The notes: generated by a model not told the origin, from the sequence alone. Shown: positions 32,596-46,299, numbered from the stretch's first letter. The stretch: DNA of 64,000 nt from Alnus glutinosa (GCF_958979055.1 NC_084895.1:16114501-16178500); one strand, 5' to 3'. A program made the numbers and translations.

Positions 32596-35500
32596 TCAAG
32601 GTGGAAGTAATGACTTCATCAAAAGACGGATAATTAACCGCACAACATTGGTAATTGTGGGCAAGACACTTGGATGGTTGAGTGCGGCATAGACTTCATT
32701 GAAGATGGGTCGCACATGCATTTCAATTGCCGGATCAGTTGGGATTATAGAATTAAAAATGTCTGTCATCCAAGCAATTATTATTGCTGGGTTGATATTG
32801 ATACAATAGGGTAATAGCCACAACAGCTGGAGCAATACTTCTTGGCTCAAAGGGAGAGGATCCAAAGTCAAGACCCACCGTATATCAACCTGAAAATATC
32901 AGCTTCAATATTCAGACTTCTAAAATGGATGTAACACAATACTATCAAGTCATTCTAAAAATTTACATGGAAGCATAGCCAATTCACAATTGACACATCA
33001 CGCATTTATAAGGCTGTAGTGAAAGCCTCTTGGTATTTGTGTTGGATTACCAGTGTAGATAACAAATTTCTAGGGTCAATCAACAAATTCACCTAATGCA
33101 CACATGATTCGTTTTCCTTATTGTACGCATACAAATTCCAATCGGGAAACTATATAAATGGAATGCCAACACAATGAATTTAAAAAACACAAATTATACC
33201 TGAGAAAGAATAGAATTATGGTGACCGCCCAAGGTTTGAGCAACTGTCGATGATGAAGTGATGAAATCCTGCAAAAAAAAGCACTAAATAAATATGTGAA
33301 ATATCAAATAATTGTCAAAAATCAATTGATAAATAGAGAGATGTTGACTAATTACCTGAGTACTATGATCGTGAGCTGCTGAAGGCAATGGAGCTTGACA
33401 AGTGTTGTCTTCATTTTTCGTTGATTTGGAGGCCTACAATTAAAAAATGGTTTATGTAATGTGGGGAAGTACATATGTTTTTAAGTAAAAGGTAGACAAA
33501 AAAAAAATCACTAACTTGAATTTTTCGTCTCTTCTTTTTAGCGTTGTTGTCTCTTGGTGGCTTGCTTGATACTTTGGATTTCTTGACCACCGTTTTTATA
33601 ACAACCACCTTTCTCTTAACTGGTGACTTTCCTTTACGTTTAACCTTCATAGGACTAAGCACTTTTTTACAGATAGAAGATGCGACAGTAGCTGGAATGC
33701 CATGGGAAGATTGACTTTCGCAACGCCACAACTTCTTTAACTGATCAATTCTTTTCATTAGTTCCATGCAACGTTTCTCCATGTTTACTGATGTGAGCAA
33801 TAGTAATTCTTCAAAATTGTTTCTCAACTTGTCATGTATTTTGGCATTAGGATTATCATCAACGGCATCATAACTACTCTTAAGCTTCGAGTATTCTTGC
33901 TAAATATCTTTCCTCCATCTGTCAAGAAAAATCTTTGTGGAAAAGTTGTCACTTTCTTTGTCCGTAACACGGAAAGTGAATGCTTGCATAAGATGCTTTT
34001 TACTTCGAACAATGCACATGTGCACTTCACTTCTAATTCATCTTCATTGAAGTAAACAAGAAATGTCTTTTCTATTAAGTGGTCTCTAACGGCAACATAT
34101 TCAATAACTTCAAAGATAGAAATCACACCTTCACTTTTGAGAAGAGAGTTGTTACAAGACATTATTTTCACAAACTGCTCGTACACTTCTTTGAACTTCG
34201 CATTTATGTAAACAACTTGAAACTGTTTCTCTAATTGCAAGGCGGTTATACATGGGATTGTACGATTGAAAGAATCGAATTAGCACGTGTCTCATTCTCG
34301 ACTATTCTCCTTAAAGCAGCATCATATTCATCAACAAATTCTCTCAATGTGGTTTGTAAGTGTATGTAACCATCAAAAAATGCATTCATACTTTCACTTC
34401 GCTGCGTAGTATTCATTCCTGCCCAAAACGTATCTTTCATATATGCCAGCACCCAAAATGTTTTCTCCATATATAACCCATGCAACCATGCATTATCATG
34501 AAGATTATACTTCTCCAGTAGATCTTTCCAATTTCCTTCGTATTCTTCACATGTTTGAGAGTCATACAAACAATTATTTAGGGCATTCTTAATGTCATCA
34601 AAATTAGAATGTGATCCAAATTTTTCTGGAAATTTTTTCATAATGTGCCACATACAATATCTATGTCGACTTTCAAGGAAAACAATAGCGATTGAATTTT
34701 TCATAGCCCTATCCTGGTCTGTTATAATTGCTTTAGGGCTTGACCGTTCATGCACTCCAACCAAGATTAAAACAACCACACAAATGTGTTTGTATCCTCG
34801 CTTGAATTTAGTCCTGCCCTTAAAATTATAGATTGACCATGACGATTCACTCCTACAAAAAGAGCAAATGTAATGTCATATCTATTGGTCAAATACGCTA
34901 TGTCAAACGTAATAACATCTCCGAAGAAATCATACGCTGCCCTACTCCGTGCATCAGCTCAAAAAACATTTTGTAACCTACAATCATCGTCCATATCCAT
35001 CATAAAGTAGAAGCCACTATTTTGCTTTTGCATTCTACTGAAATAATCATAAAGTGTCCTTTACCAAGACGGAGTTCTCTTGCCTTGCTAATATAATTCC
35101 GGCAATCTCTCTCTCCAAAGGAAAGACTCTCAAACCCCCCCACTTTTAACAACTAATGAATTAAAATTCTTACTCAAACGTATTCTTACTCTATCATTTA
35201 GCTCAAGCCTTCTTTTCGTAGCATCATCTATTTTCTTATTGCTTCTAAAAAATGTTGCTTTGCCTGGACTTAACGAATGATTATGCATCAACTCAACTTT
35301 ACTCAAAAACCATGTTCCACCATCACATAAATTTGCACAAATCCTAGCACCACACCCTGTTCTATTAGTTTCTGGAGTTGACTTCGCAAAATCACCAGTT
35401 CTAGTTCGCTCTGGACCTCCATGAGTACATATAAGCACTACGTAACCCTTTATACCTTTCTTTTTTCTCGAGCTTCTATGCGCTATACCAAAACCAGCTT

Positions 35501-35901
35501 GCTTAGCATACCTTCTGTAATAAGATCAAACTTCTTCTATTAAACTAAATGCCATTGATGCCTTCAGTTTTTCAACTTTCTCATCATCCTTTAACACCAC
35601 GAGTAGTACCACATTTTCTTCCTCACCATTCAACTCTTCATTTGAAATAAACGTCATTAAATCCTTCGATTTTTCAATTTTTTTACCCACATCTATCCAA
35701 AAAAAAATACAAAGTTTGTGTTTATAAAAAAGCCTAGAATAATAATAAAGAAAGAAAAAAAAGACAACCATCTTAGTGGGTCAAAACAAAACTATAACTC
35801 AAACAAAAGTGAAAAAACTATCCATTTTGATAGTCATCTTGATGGGTTAAAGCATCGTCAAATTCACCCTCGTTATCCAATCATGAACTTGAAGAGTCCA
35901 T
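32596..35901 (-). pseudogene. Decayed second copy of the transposase-VARICOSE fusion gene
   Basis: It follows the intact copy exon for exon over almost the same length (3,306 against 3,298 bp). The start region lies at 35901, FAR1-type text ([20 protein letters not shown]) near 35300, the MULE core ([19 protein letters not shown]) near 34735, SWIM ([15 protein letters not shown]) near 34010, and the VARICOSE-like tail [51 protein letters not shown] in the last exon (32871-32596). Numerous frameshifts and stops break it, for example near 33827, 34243 and 35128 and a TAA in the penultimate exon. Its own terminal repeats are uncertain. It shows that the chimeric gene existed before the two copies separated. 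Confidence 0.85.
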
Positions 35902-35944
35902 TTAGGAAAGTGTTATATTAAAAAGGACTATAAGTTAATTGAAT

Positions 35945-38110
35945 GAAAAAATGTAAGAATTTGTTAATAAGTAGATTCCAATAACAATAAAATTCCATTA
36001 CACATTAGAGAATTGTAGAAAGAGTAAGACTAGACATGAATATATAACACAAGAATAGTGAGAGCGAGGCTCTCTTACTCTTGCTTAAAGATGAGGGATT
36101 CTAATTTAGACAATTAGAGCCAAATTTATTATAGAAATCTACTTGCATAATTACCGTCCTCCTATGGTTAATTGACAAAAGAATTAACTGTACAAACAAA
36201 GAGAAACAACCCCAAGCAGAACACCTTACAACCAGAGATTGTCTCTAGGCAAACAACCAAACAAAACTACAAAAGAAACAATTGGGCAGCAAGCATGACT
36301 ACATATTGTAAAGCAAGCATGAAAAAAATGATCCAGCAAAAGATTTTATTTATTTTTTTTTTTTTTGGGATGAATTAACCAAACAAAGTCAATACAACTC
36401 TCCAGTAAACACTAGAATCTCGGTTCCAACAAGAAACCAAAACTACAACCTCAACAAAACAGAGGCAAAATTGTTAAGCTATACACTCAAAACATTTATT
36501 CTTAAAGCACGTGAATATCTCAGTTTAGAGTAATGTATATGTAGAAGCGAAGTGATACCCACTTTGGGCAGCAACCCTTCACAATCAGTATGTAACCGTT
36601 GGCGGTTACATGCTGTATTTTATATAAACAACATGAAGCAGTTATGTTTTAAGAGCGTGAATAACCAACATATGAGACAGAAAAATGTCTCTGGGATAAA
36701 CACGGAAAAGACAATGAAAAATCAAGAGAAAGAGAGAGAAATTTCTCTGTGGTAAAACTGTCTTTGCAGTATGCGAATGTGTTTGCATATCCATCTCTCT
36801 CGGTTTTCGGTTTCTGAATATGTGGAAGGCACTTAGATTGTGGATAGTATGAGTATTGCTCTAGTAGTATGCTCTATCATCGAGAGAAGAATTCAAAAAC
36901 AAAGCACGTGGAACAACTACGTAAGATCAAATTCATTTCGATATTGTAAAGGTATCAAATATTTTATTCCGCAATGTATGATTATATTTCTAACAGTATA
37001 TGCTACACTTCAATCTCATATTTATCCAATTGGATTGATGTGACTGTACTCATTAGCCATTTATAAAAAAAAAAATTATAGGGGCCGATGGCAACTGCTA
37101 CATCAACCTAGTGTGATGCAGGTGGGAAGAGGATATAGGAATTTAATATATTAGGTTGAAAGAATTTTCTCGAACTTAATTTATTCCAAATTTGACATAA
37201 ATTGGTCTAGCTTGATTGCCCTCGTGAACCTAATTAGTCATAATAATGGGATCGATGTAGGATATATCCTACTAGGGTTGTATAGGCATTGATGGTAAGC
37301 AATTATTATTTCTAACCGCAAGCTGTGTCGTCTTAAGCGATTAACAGTTTTGAGAAACTAGAAGAGTGATTACCAACTATTATCACTGCCGATTATCGCC
37401 TGTCAGATTTGGGATTTTTGGGCTTATTTTAGTATTTTGACCTCTTCTTAGAGCTTGTTTCATATGATTTTTGGATAGTTGGATGGAAAAGGCTAATTGC
37501 CTACCCATATATTTACATGGTTAGCATAATGGTTAAAAACAACCGTCTATACAGTGATATATCCTACTAATTAAACAACCAAAGCAACAGGGTATTAGGT
37601 AATATTTATATTTTATATCAATTGATAAAATACTTATTGATTAATTGGATTTTTAATGTAAATCAGTTTGAATTAAAATTCTATGTAATAGCAAAATTGC
37701 ATGGATGGTCTTTGTTTCCTTTTGTGCTTCGTTTTTTTTGTCCTTTTCATCCTTGAAGCAATGGGATTCATACTGGTCAAATTCAAGCCAATGATATCTT
37801 AAAGGGCTAATTTCATGTTTGAGTTCTTAACCTGCTTAGTGCTTAGTCATGTATAAATATTTTTAGGAGAAACTATATTTACCCTATCAATAAAGGTGCA
37901 CCCAGAGGATCAAATCATATGTTCAACATGAGAGAAGTAGCAAGTTCCTATGCTTATTCTAAGTTCTTGACTTGTTCATAACCATGAAAAGGTACACCCA
38001 AAGAAGCTAATCATAAACCATATAGTAATCGAAGCTAATCATAAATAGGCATGAAATTTATTTTCCTACTAAAATAATTTCTGGCATAAAAAAAAAATAA
38101 AAAAATCTGG
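35945..38110. other. Intergenic, nothing coding recognised
   Basis: AT-rich with A or T runs. Short ORFs here have no recognisable domain. Confidence 0.3.
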
Positions 38111-38129
38111 CTTTGGCTACCTCCACTGT

Positions 38130-38176
38130 GTTAAGCAGCAAAAAATTTCACCCGTTTTTGTACCAACAAATCCGGC

Positions 38177-38208
<32 letters not shown>

Positions 38209-38329
38209 ACCTGTTTTTTTAGCGTCGCCAGAGATAGATCCGGCTGCCAAATCTGCCAGAGACAGAACGTCGGACGACGGAGGAGGCCGACCGCCGAGAG
38301 GGACGGGGACTATTGGTGAGTGAGCAAGT

Positions 38330-38370
<41 letters not shown>

Positions 38371-38734
38371 CGACGGTTTTGATGGAGGAGGAGAACTCCG
38401 GTGAAGCGGTGCCAGCAAGGAGATGACTGGACGTCGGAGGAGGCGGCATTGACTGACGATGCAGAGAGAGAGAGAGAGAGAGAGGCTATGGGTGGCGATT
38501 TTGACGAAGGAGGAGAACTCCGGTGAAGCAGCGCCGTTAAGGAGATGACTGGACGACGGACTGTACGGAGGAGAAATTTCACAGAGAGAGAGAGGGGGGT
38601 GGGGTTGCATTGGAGGGGAAATGAAATTTCATTTCCCCTCCAACTGGTTTTCAAGCAAAAAAAAAAAAAAAACAGCCTTTCCATGTCAGCTATTGTGCGG
38701 GTGTTGTGAGAAATGATTGCAGGGATCGTTTCTC
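38130..38734 (-). mobile_element. MULE terminal arm (right end), partner end not found
   Basis: Read from the right, the tip GAGAAACGATCCCTGC resembles the tip of the 10.2-kb MULE. A subterminal palindrome at 38610-38643 is followed by CT-microsatellite and GC-rich units with repeated GGAGTTCTCCTCCTCC text. It has the build of the intact element's repeat but a diverged sequence. It probably belongs to the element containing the decayed transposase at 32596-35901. No matching left end or TTACGGATA target duplicate was seen. Confidence 0.65.
38610..38643. repeat. Perfect subterminal palindrome
   Basis: Two perfect 17-nt arms (TTGGAGGGGAAATGAAA and its complement) with no loop, about 90 bp from the tip. 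Same position and similar wording as in the intact MULE. Confidence 0.9.
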
Positions 38735-39175
38735 TTACGGATAATTACTGACTTTGAGAGTGCATGCTAGCTACCTGTTTACATTGAGTGTTGATGATTT
38801 ATCACTAAAAAAAAAAAAAAAGAAGCAGAGGTATTAGAAAGAGAAATGCTACGCTACCTACCAGGATCCATTGCAATCCCACTCGTCCTACGTGGCATTA
38901 TTATTTTATTTTTTTTCTTTTGAGTTTTGAATCCTAAAAAGCTAAAATGCATTGAGAGGGGTAATTTTTTCCATTTTCCCTCCCAACGCGTCTCTCTCTC
39001 TCTCCCTCTCTTTCTCTTCTCCGACCGGCCATTCGTCCTTCACAGGTGCCGTCTCCACCAGCCCGCATCTCTCTCACCGGTCCTCCTCCTCCGGCAACGT
39101 GTTCGTGTCTTTGGTAGCGTATCCTTCTTCTCCGGCAGCGTGTTTGTGTTTTGTGTCTCCGGCGTTATTCATCTT

Positions 39176-41288
39176 TGTGACGACCAGTTTTTTTTTTTTT
39201 TATAAACATAAATGAGTCATCGCAGTGGCACGACTACGTGTCGCTCAGCCAACATATGACACATGTCCCATAACATGCACCTGATAATCAGAGTAACATC
39301 TATTTAACTATGCAGCGGAAACATAAACCTGAATAGCAGAAATTACAATTTACACATCTATCACAAATTAATTACAACAAAGAGCCATTTAACATCTATC
39401 TGTTTGAGTCTTATTAACACAATATTTACATAACAATAATGGCTTAATAAAGAATAAGTGACACAAGTGTCACAAGCCATACCTGACCTATAAAATAGTG
39501 GACAACCCGTGGTCTGACAACTACAACCGTCACGGCAAGCTTCAGTCATAATATTCCAAGTACACTGCTACCAATCTATCAACTATACCGAAGTACCTGC
39601 AGTCAAAGAAACATCATCTACACGGTTGTGGTGGTATCCACATCTGCATAGGTGAAAGAATGAGTTTACCACCTTATCATGAAACACACTAAGACCTCAA
39701 TGGTATAAGACTGAGTTTTCACAAAGAACTAACCTTTATTTTATTTCTAATCGTACGAGCACTATATCAGCCACAATTTACCAATAGCTAATACAGCAAA
39801 CACCGACTATCCAGAAAACATTTAAAACATACTATATAGCTGTGAACATATGTAGAAGTTCCAATCTACCGCTTTGAAGATTCTACATATAGACCCCTCT
39901 ATAATAATACTTTTCATCGGTCGCTTAGACATATGTGCACATGATCACTCCATCATAGATATCACGTATACACATAAGTCTTAAGCAAGGAACATGGCAT
40001 CTTACTCTTCCATACTAGGATAACATCCGTCAACAAAACACTCGTAACACAATCTTTAATCGTATTTCAGCTTCGTGCCTTGAACGTCAGTAGATCATGA
40101 GAGCACTAGAGCTAAACTCAATCATGCTAACACGTCTTTCCTGAAGAACAATAACAGTCAACCTTCCTACTCATAGAGATGCCATTACTCGCACCTAGGC
40201 AATCATGTATCCATGTACTTTCAAGTTCAATGTATGATCTTAACACATGACTATCCGATAGAAATATACATAAGCTCTATTCCATTAAAACTCTTATGCA
40301 TACTAACACGTCTAGCAAAACTACTCATAGTATAAAAACATCACACTCATCAAAACAATGCTATACATGATATGCATGAACTGGGGCTAATAATGCTGCT
40401 GATACTGAAATGTTGCTGATACTGTTATGCTGCTGATACTGATATGCTGCTTATACTGTTATACTGCTGATATTGATATGCTGCTGATATTGTTACTGCT
40501 GGTATGTATGCTCTATACTACATGCTCAATGTTCTGTGCTTGACCAGTATATATTTCACTACTGTATCATGCTGAAATCATGCAATTGCTAAATCATGTC
40601 CTCTTAAAACTAAACAAATCCAACATTTTCTCTAACACTTTGAAATCATTCAAAACTTAGTTTCTTCATAAAACATAAACAGTTTCAACTTGACATGTTC
40701 TCAAACAATTTGCATAATTTAAATCCCAACCACAGAACATACTCAAACACTTTAAATCCATTCAATACTTTTCACTCTTGCACTATTTCTTAAACATCAT
40801 TGATATAGTTTAAACGTAATTGAAACTAAACAAATCATCTCAAAGCATATACATTTCATCATATGGTTGGTTCGGTTTCATAAACAATATATATAATTTT
40901 ATCAATCTAATATATATAAAAATATATTTTTTTCTCAGTGAGTGGAATACCCACCTCAGCTGCATTGGACCCACGACTCGAATTCTACATTGGAGAACCA
41001 ATTGAAGTCTCCAATTCGGACACTATCCTGCAAACATTGGTATCGTTAGACTACACCATTGAACTTTATATTCTATAACACTTAAACTACCCGCTTGCTC
41101 ACATTTCATGTTACCCGCTTCTAAGTCTAACTAAGTATCTTAAACTATTATTAGATTAGTCATTGATTATAGATTTGTGTCCTATCTTGTTTATTTATTA
41201 TTATTATATCTTATTATCATTTTTAACCCATTAATGGCTAGTTACTTATTTACTAAGTTAACAATACACATTTAACCTATTTACATGC

Positions 41289-41321
<33 letters not shown>

Positions 41322-43370
41322 CTATGCTTAACTTAATCCGATGACGCATAAACATCATGCGTGCTTGTATAGGTGAATTAGTTACTACGTTGCCACATAA
41401 TGGACTCATATTACATTTATGCAATCCTATAAGCTTACTAACTTATACTTATTAACTTAGAGTTATTTGGGTAGTTTACATCATAATATTTGTCTTTTAT
41501 GATATTAGTCTTAGGCTCTAGGTTTATATCTTAATTTATTTCTTACCTTTAAACACCATTGTTATTATATTCAATACTTTTATCTTTTATTAACTACTAA
41601 CCATCTAGGTAGTTTAGATTATAGAACTTAAGCTTATATAACATATCAATTTAGCCACTCATCAAATTACTAACCAAAAACCAGATTTGGGTTCCACCCA
41701 AAAACACCCATCCAAATCGGTCCATATTTCACCAAATGAACACCCAAGACTTCATCCCACTCTCTCTCCTAATTAAACACCAAAGCCCAACACCAATTCA
41801 AAATCAACATATCCATGCAAACATGACAAGAAATCCTACCATTAATCACCACTCACTTTTGGCTATAACAATCTCAAGCAATAAGGAATCTAACCGATGA
41901 ATTTTACCAATTGAAACAACCCGATCAACTAAAACTCACTCTAACAAAGAAACATAAACCAACATCATAAATCACTCCTTTGATACATCAAGCCTAACAA
42001 CAATCCATTCGGTTACATTAAGCCTAGAACATAAATCCAAATAACCAAAAACAGCAAGCATCACAATAGCCCATAGAATCACACCGCAAAACAGCCCCAA
42101 AATGCAATTCTATTGAAATCAAAGAACCATAAATACAAGCACCTAACCCAACGTTATCACTCAATTTAAAACTCTCAAACCAATCCATCATGATTACACT
42201 AATCAGCCCATCATCATAACAAAAGCCCCAAAATTCACAAACAAAACCCTATATTCAGATTTAACAAAAGCCATAGCAATCCACCAAATTTCTTCCCAAA
42301 ACTTAACCCACTTTTGAAAATCATCAACCATAACCGAGGGAAATATATCCAAGCTTCAACACCCACAGATTCGGCCAAGACCCACAAAATCTTGGAAATT
42401 CCATACCAAAGCCACAACTGAAATCAAATCCCAAATCAGCCCTACAATCTCCAATAAACCCCCATTCGGATTTGCAACCAAAAATATTAAACATTAACCA
42501 CTAAAAATCAACCCAAATCAAAACCTAAATATCAAGAATCAAACTACATCAAACCAATAACCCATTCGGTCAACAACAAAACCAAATGGAAGTTCAACCA
42601 AAATCAAAGACAAGTCAAAGACAAGGGAAGAGAAACTTTACCGAAGCAAGACTGGAAATTGGCTCACTGGACCGCCGGAAAACTCGCCGGAAAAGCACAT
42701 GGAGAACCGGGTCTCCTCTTGGGTTCAACGGGTCACGGGTTCGAGGGGTTCTGAGCCACGGGTCTTCATGGTGCAGCGGGTCTACGCCGGAAATCCATCG
42801 GGTTCTGCCGGATTTCGACTCTAGCCGCCGGTCATGGAGGATCGGACCTCCCCTGGGTTGTGGGTACTCTGGTTCTCCCCCCTTCGGTTTCATCTCTCAC
42901 CCTCCCTCTCTCATCTCTCGGTATCTCCCTCTGAAACTCTCTCTTCTCTTTTTCCCTCTCAGTCTCTCGACATCTCTCTTTGTGGGTCACTCGGGCATGC
43001 GAAGAAGAAGAAGAAAAGGAGATGGGCGTGCAACAGGGGCTGTGCGGGTGAGGAAGAGAAGAAAGAAAAGAGAAAAAGAAAAGAAAGAATGGGATAAAAT
43101 AAGGGACACGTGGCGAGACGCAAGTGGGTGAGGAGATTTCCTTTTATTTAAAACCCCCTACTACTATTAATCACAGTGGGACCCCATCTAATTTTATATC
43201 TATCTTTTATCAATCCATATTCAATTTAAATAATATAAATATCACTTAGAATCAAATTATTAATCTCATCTATTTATAAACATCATTTATTAATTGCTAA
43301 ACTCCCCATTTATTTTCTTAGTCTTTACAAACTTTCTAGTATTCTCTCTCTAGCATTTTTATGGGTATAC
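39176..43370 (-). mobile_element. Possible long solo LTR or LTR-derived insertion in the MULE arm
   Basis: One edge is TGTGACGACCAG (39176), the reversed ...GTCACA end common in large gypsy LTRs. Near the other edge the minus strand has a TATA-like TTTTAAATAAAAGG (about 43150), a pyrimidine-rich leader and a GC-rich block (42610-43110) like an LTR U3-R-leader. A minisatellite with an 18-bp TGCTGATACTG unit lies at 40395-40505 and (TA)n near 41296. No gag or pol was found. The outer boundary near 43370 and the target duplication are not resolved. Confidence 0.4.
40395..40505. repeat. Minisatellite, 18-bp period
   Basis: Degenerate tandem copies of ATGCTGCTGATACTGTT, about six units. Confidence 0.8.
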
Positions 43371-43499
43371 TGTGGTGGGTGATTTTGCTTGGTTCTGATC
43401 CAGTTTGAGGGGGAAAAATCGGTTTTTTGTTGGTTGGTGTTGGTGATTTTCTTGGTTCTGATTGTTGGATGGTGTTGGTTAGGGTGCTCGCAAGAACAA

Positions 43500-44980
43500 A
43501 AAAACCTATGCCTAAAATGAAGAGGACCTGCACTGAAGCGCAGGACCTTCCTTCGCTCAAGGCTCTCTTGGCACAACCCCATCTTGTGTTTCCCTTTATC
43601 TCTTTCTCTCATCTTACTCGGAGTCTTTTGCCTTGGTTGCTGTCAAAGATTCGCTCTCATATCCCCACAAGCACATATCCTTCCCTCTATTTGAGATCCA
43701 TATTTTCTTTCTTGGAGATCAGGAACTTGGTTGCATTCAGAAATTTTGATACCCACACTTGGGCGTATTTCTTTCCATTTCTGGGGAGATTTCCTTGATT
43801 ATGGATTATGGGTTTTTGTTTTTTTTTTTTTTTTTTTTTTAGTTAAAGTTTATGATTCCATTGGCTTTTCACTGTGTAGCTCTGGAGATTGATGTCTTTT
43901 ACTTGCAAAAATTTTGAGGATTTTTTTTTTGGTTTCAAACATTTCTATGGGTTTTCATAACCAAACTCATTTAATCAAACATGTCAAACTCCTAAACCTT
44001 AACCTCTTAAATTCACAAATCGCATAAAAAATAGCCTACATGCTACCCATGGGAATTACAACCCCGCCACTTCCACGATTCCTTAAATCCAAATGTAAAG
44101 TTTTTAGAAAACAGATGGGTTCTAAAATGAAATCACTTAAAATCATACAGCAACCACTGTAATTTTCGAACGGCCTTCCATTTCTCATCATTTGTAAAAC
44201 TCAAAGTCAATATTGGGCTTCTTCACATTGGTTTTGTAAGTCCTTTGGTAGTATCACATATCTATTTTTGCAAACTTCATGCATTCTTGCCTCTGTTTAA
44301 ATGAGCTAGGCATTCAAGAACTTTGTTTTTCCATTTTGTAGTCATTGTTGTTAAAGGATGGTGTTTGTTAGAGTAAGATTGCCTTGGACCATTGTTGCTG
44401 TAAAATCCTCTAGAAATTTGTGATTGAAATAGTTAGTGCACTACCTTGTATGCATTACAATTTTTATAGAAATTAAGGGGATTAACTGACATGTGAAATT
44501 AAACCACTACTTTTGCCTTAGAGAACTCTGTGGGTTAGTAGGTTAAGTTGCGTGGGTTTATTTTTTTCGTAAAGCAAATTTCATAGAACTTTTTTGTAAG
44601 GATCAGAAATTCAAGCTTGCATACCAACTTATTTAGCATCTCGTGATCCGATGATTTTTTTTTTTTTTTTTCTAAATTAATGTTGTCATGTATTATGTTG
44701 CATTATTGGAACTTACATCTTCTCTCAATACATATTTGAGAATTAATTATGAAGAGCAAGCATCACCTCAGCTATAACAGCTATAAAATATTAAAATATT
44801 TTAATCATTGGACCTGCCCATTTGCTGCATAGTTTATGTCCTCTGTTTGGAGTAATATGGAGTCCATAATTTATTTACTTTTGTCATTGAGATACTTGAA
44901 GAATCAAATCATCTATAATAAACTTGTTATTTTCAATATATTCTGGTATCCATCACAACCCGATATTCACAAATTACGTT
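43500..44980. other. Interior of the third MULE, no clear gene
   Basis: A plus-strand frame at 43427-43798 starts in the MULE arm and ends GRFP, but it has no recognised domain. The rest is AT-rich. Confidence 0.3.
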
Positions 44981-44986
44981 TTGGTT

Positions 44987-45015
44987 CCCCCCCCCCCCCC
45001 CCCCCCCCCCCCCCC
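44987..45015. repeat. C29 homopolymer
   Basis: Twenty-nine consecutive C on the plus strand in otherwise AT-rich DNA. Confidence 0.95.
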
Positions 45016-45101
45016 GTTTTTACATATGTTGCTTTGTTCTCTAGGTTTGGGAAATAACACCAAATAACATAATAATGGTTTCGGCTATTGGAAATGATGG
45101 A

Positions 45102-45277
45102 CCACGCGTGGATACCATATGGACACGCGTATATTATACACGTATCCAATTGGCCGTGTGGATTAATTATACGCGGCCAATTGGGTTGTTTATACCACTA
45201 GCCACGTTGTCAGAAAGACACGTGGCTAGTTGGACGCGTGTCTACAGTAACCGGTACCGTAGACACGCGGCCAATTG
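45102..45277. repeat. Cluster of adjacent palindromes with ACGT/G-box cores
   Basis: In sequence: a perfect palindrome CCACGCGTGG (45102-45111). A stem 45146-45159 / 45171-45184 (CCAATTGGCCGTGT). A stem 45195-45207 / 45220-45233 (CCACTAGCCACGT) containing CACGTGGC. A perfect 11-bp stem 45235-45245 / 45259-45269 (CGCGTGTCTAC). GGCCAATTG recurs at 45269. All lie in 176 bp of GC-rich DNA inside the third MULE. Confidence 0.85.
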
Positions 45278-45299
45278 TGACTTTTTTTGTAGGTACGTT

Positions 45300-46170
45300 A
45301 TGGCACTTTTAACAATCCAGCAGACCAAAGCGATGGTATCCGTGTTGGTGGCATTGACTACAGTGACCACATACCTTATTTCTTCACGTGGCATGAGTAT
45401 TTGGGAGATTCCTCATGGGTACACTATAATCATTCATTTCATAGAATTGAAACTTGTCAAGAGATTGCATTTTTTTTCTTCTTCTTTCTTTTGCTTGTTA
45501 AAATATATATTTCTGCCTCTTGTTTCCTTTATTTCTAGCTTTGTGTGTGTGTGTGATATCCGTCTCTTTTAGCAAATACTAAAGGTTCTTGGGAAGTCTA
45601 TTGGTAAATCTGTCATGGGTTCTACTCTACATGGTTGAATTTGTGAATGTTGTGTGGATTCCATCTTATTTTTTTCTTATTTCTTTATTTTCTTTTCTAG
45701 AGAGATATTGACATGGATTGGACAGACTCTGGCAAAAAAAAAGAAAACCGAAATCCACCAACAATAGGGCAAGGGAGAAAGAATCTAGTTAATATTTGTT
45801 TGTGAAATTTTGTTCAAGGGTAGAGACTGCATTCTTAAGGATTTCGCCTCCTTTTGACTGGTTCTTAATTACCAGCATTTGAGGACCATTTAATGACGTT
45901 TACAAAACGTTGCTAAATAAGGTTTTTTTTTTTTTTTTTTTTTTAAGAAAATTTATTTGTAGTGTAGTAATTGTAATGAATAATGATGTAGAAAATTAAG
46001 TCTTTATTTGACTGAAAGTTCATGTTTTATATGTATATGAAGAGAGCAAGCTAAGTTGCACGATTTTATTTATTTATTTTATTTTTTATTTGTTATTATT
46101 ATTTGAGTTATCATTTGACAAAAAGGGCAATGCAAAGTTGTGTCCATGATCTTGCCATTTTTTTTTTCCC
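45300..46170. other. MULE interior; CACTA-like end near 45964
   Basis: After a TTTTTTTGTAG acceptor-like site (45283-45292) the plus strand reads YVMALLTIQQTKAMVSVLV, a hydrophobic frame of unknown origin. At 45895-45964 GACGTTTACAAAACGTTGCT, a T run and TTGTAGTG resemble the terminus of small CACTA-type elements. Confidence 0.3.
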
Positions 46171-46179
46171 TTTTCTTTC

Positions 46180-46283
46180 TTTTATTGACATGTCCACACA
46201 AGAGGGGGGAGGGCGGATTCGAACTACTGACTTTTGCTTTATGAGGCGTGGTCTTCAGCCGATTGAGCTACCTCTTGAAAACT
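46180..46283 (-). mobile_element. tRNA-derived SINE fragment
   Basis: On the minus strand an A-box TAGCTCAATCGG (46270-46259) and a B-box AGTTCGAATCC (46225-46215) lie about 34 bp apart, the internal RNA polymerase III promoter of a tRNA head. A short body and an A-rich 3' end follow. It is not a functional tRNA, since no cloverleaf closes. Target duplication not seen. Confidence 0.7.
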
Positions 46284-46299
46284 CATTTTGAGAGTTTTC

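Noticed and set aside
38131..38684. Ser/Leu-rich frames on the minus strand
   Set aside because: GA/CT microsatellite and GC-rich repeats of a MULE terminal arm.
40395..40505. CRISPR-like array
   Set aside because: Contiguous 18-bp tandem units without unique spacers, in a plant nuclear context.
42586..43131. 181-codon plus-strand frame
   Set aside because: Lies antisense in a leader-like, pyrimidine-rich part of the LTR-like insertion; composition explains the open frame.
44836..45057. Poly-proline protein
   Set aside because: The proline run is only the C29 homopolymer read in frame.
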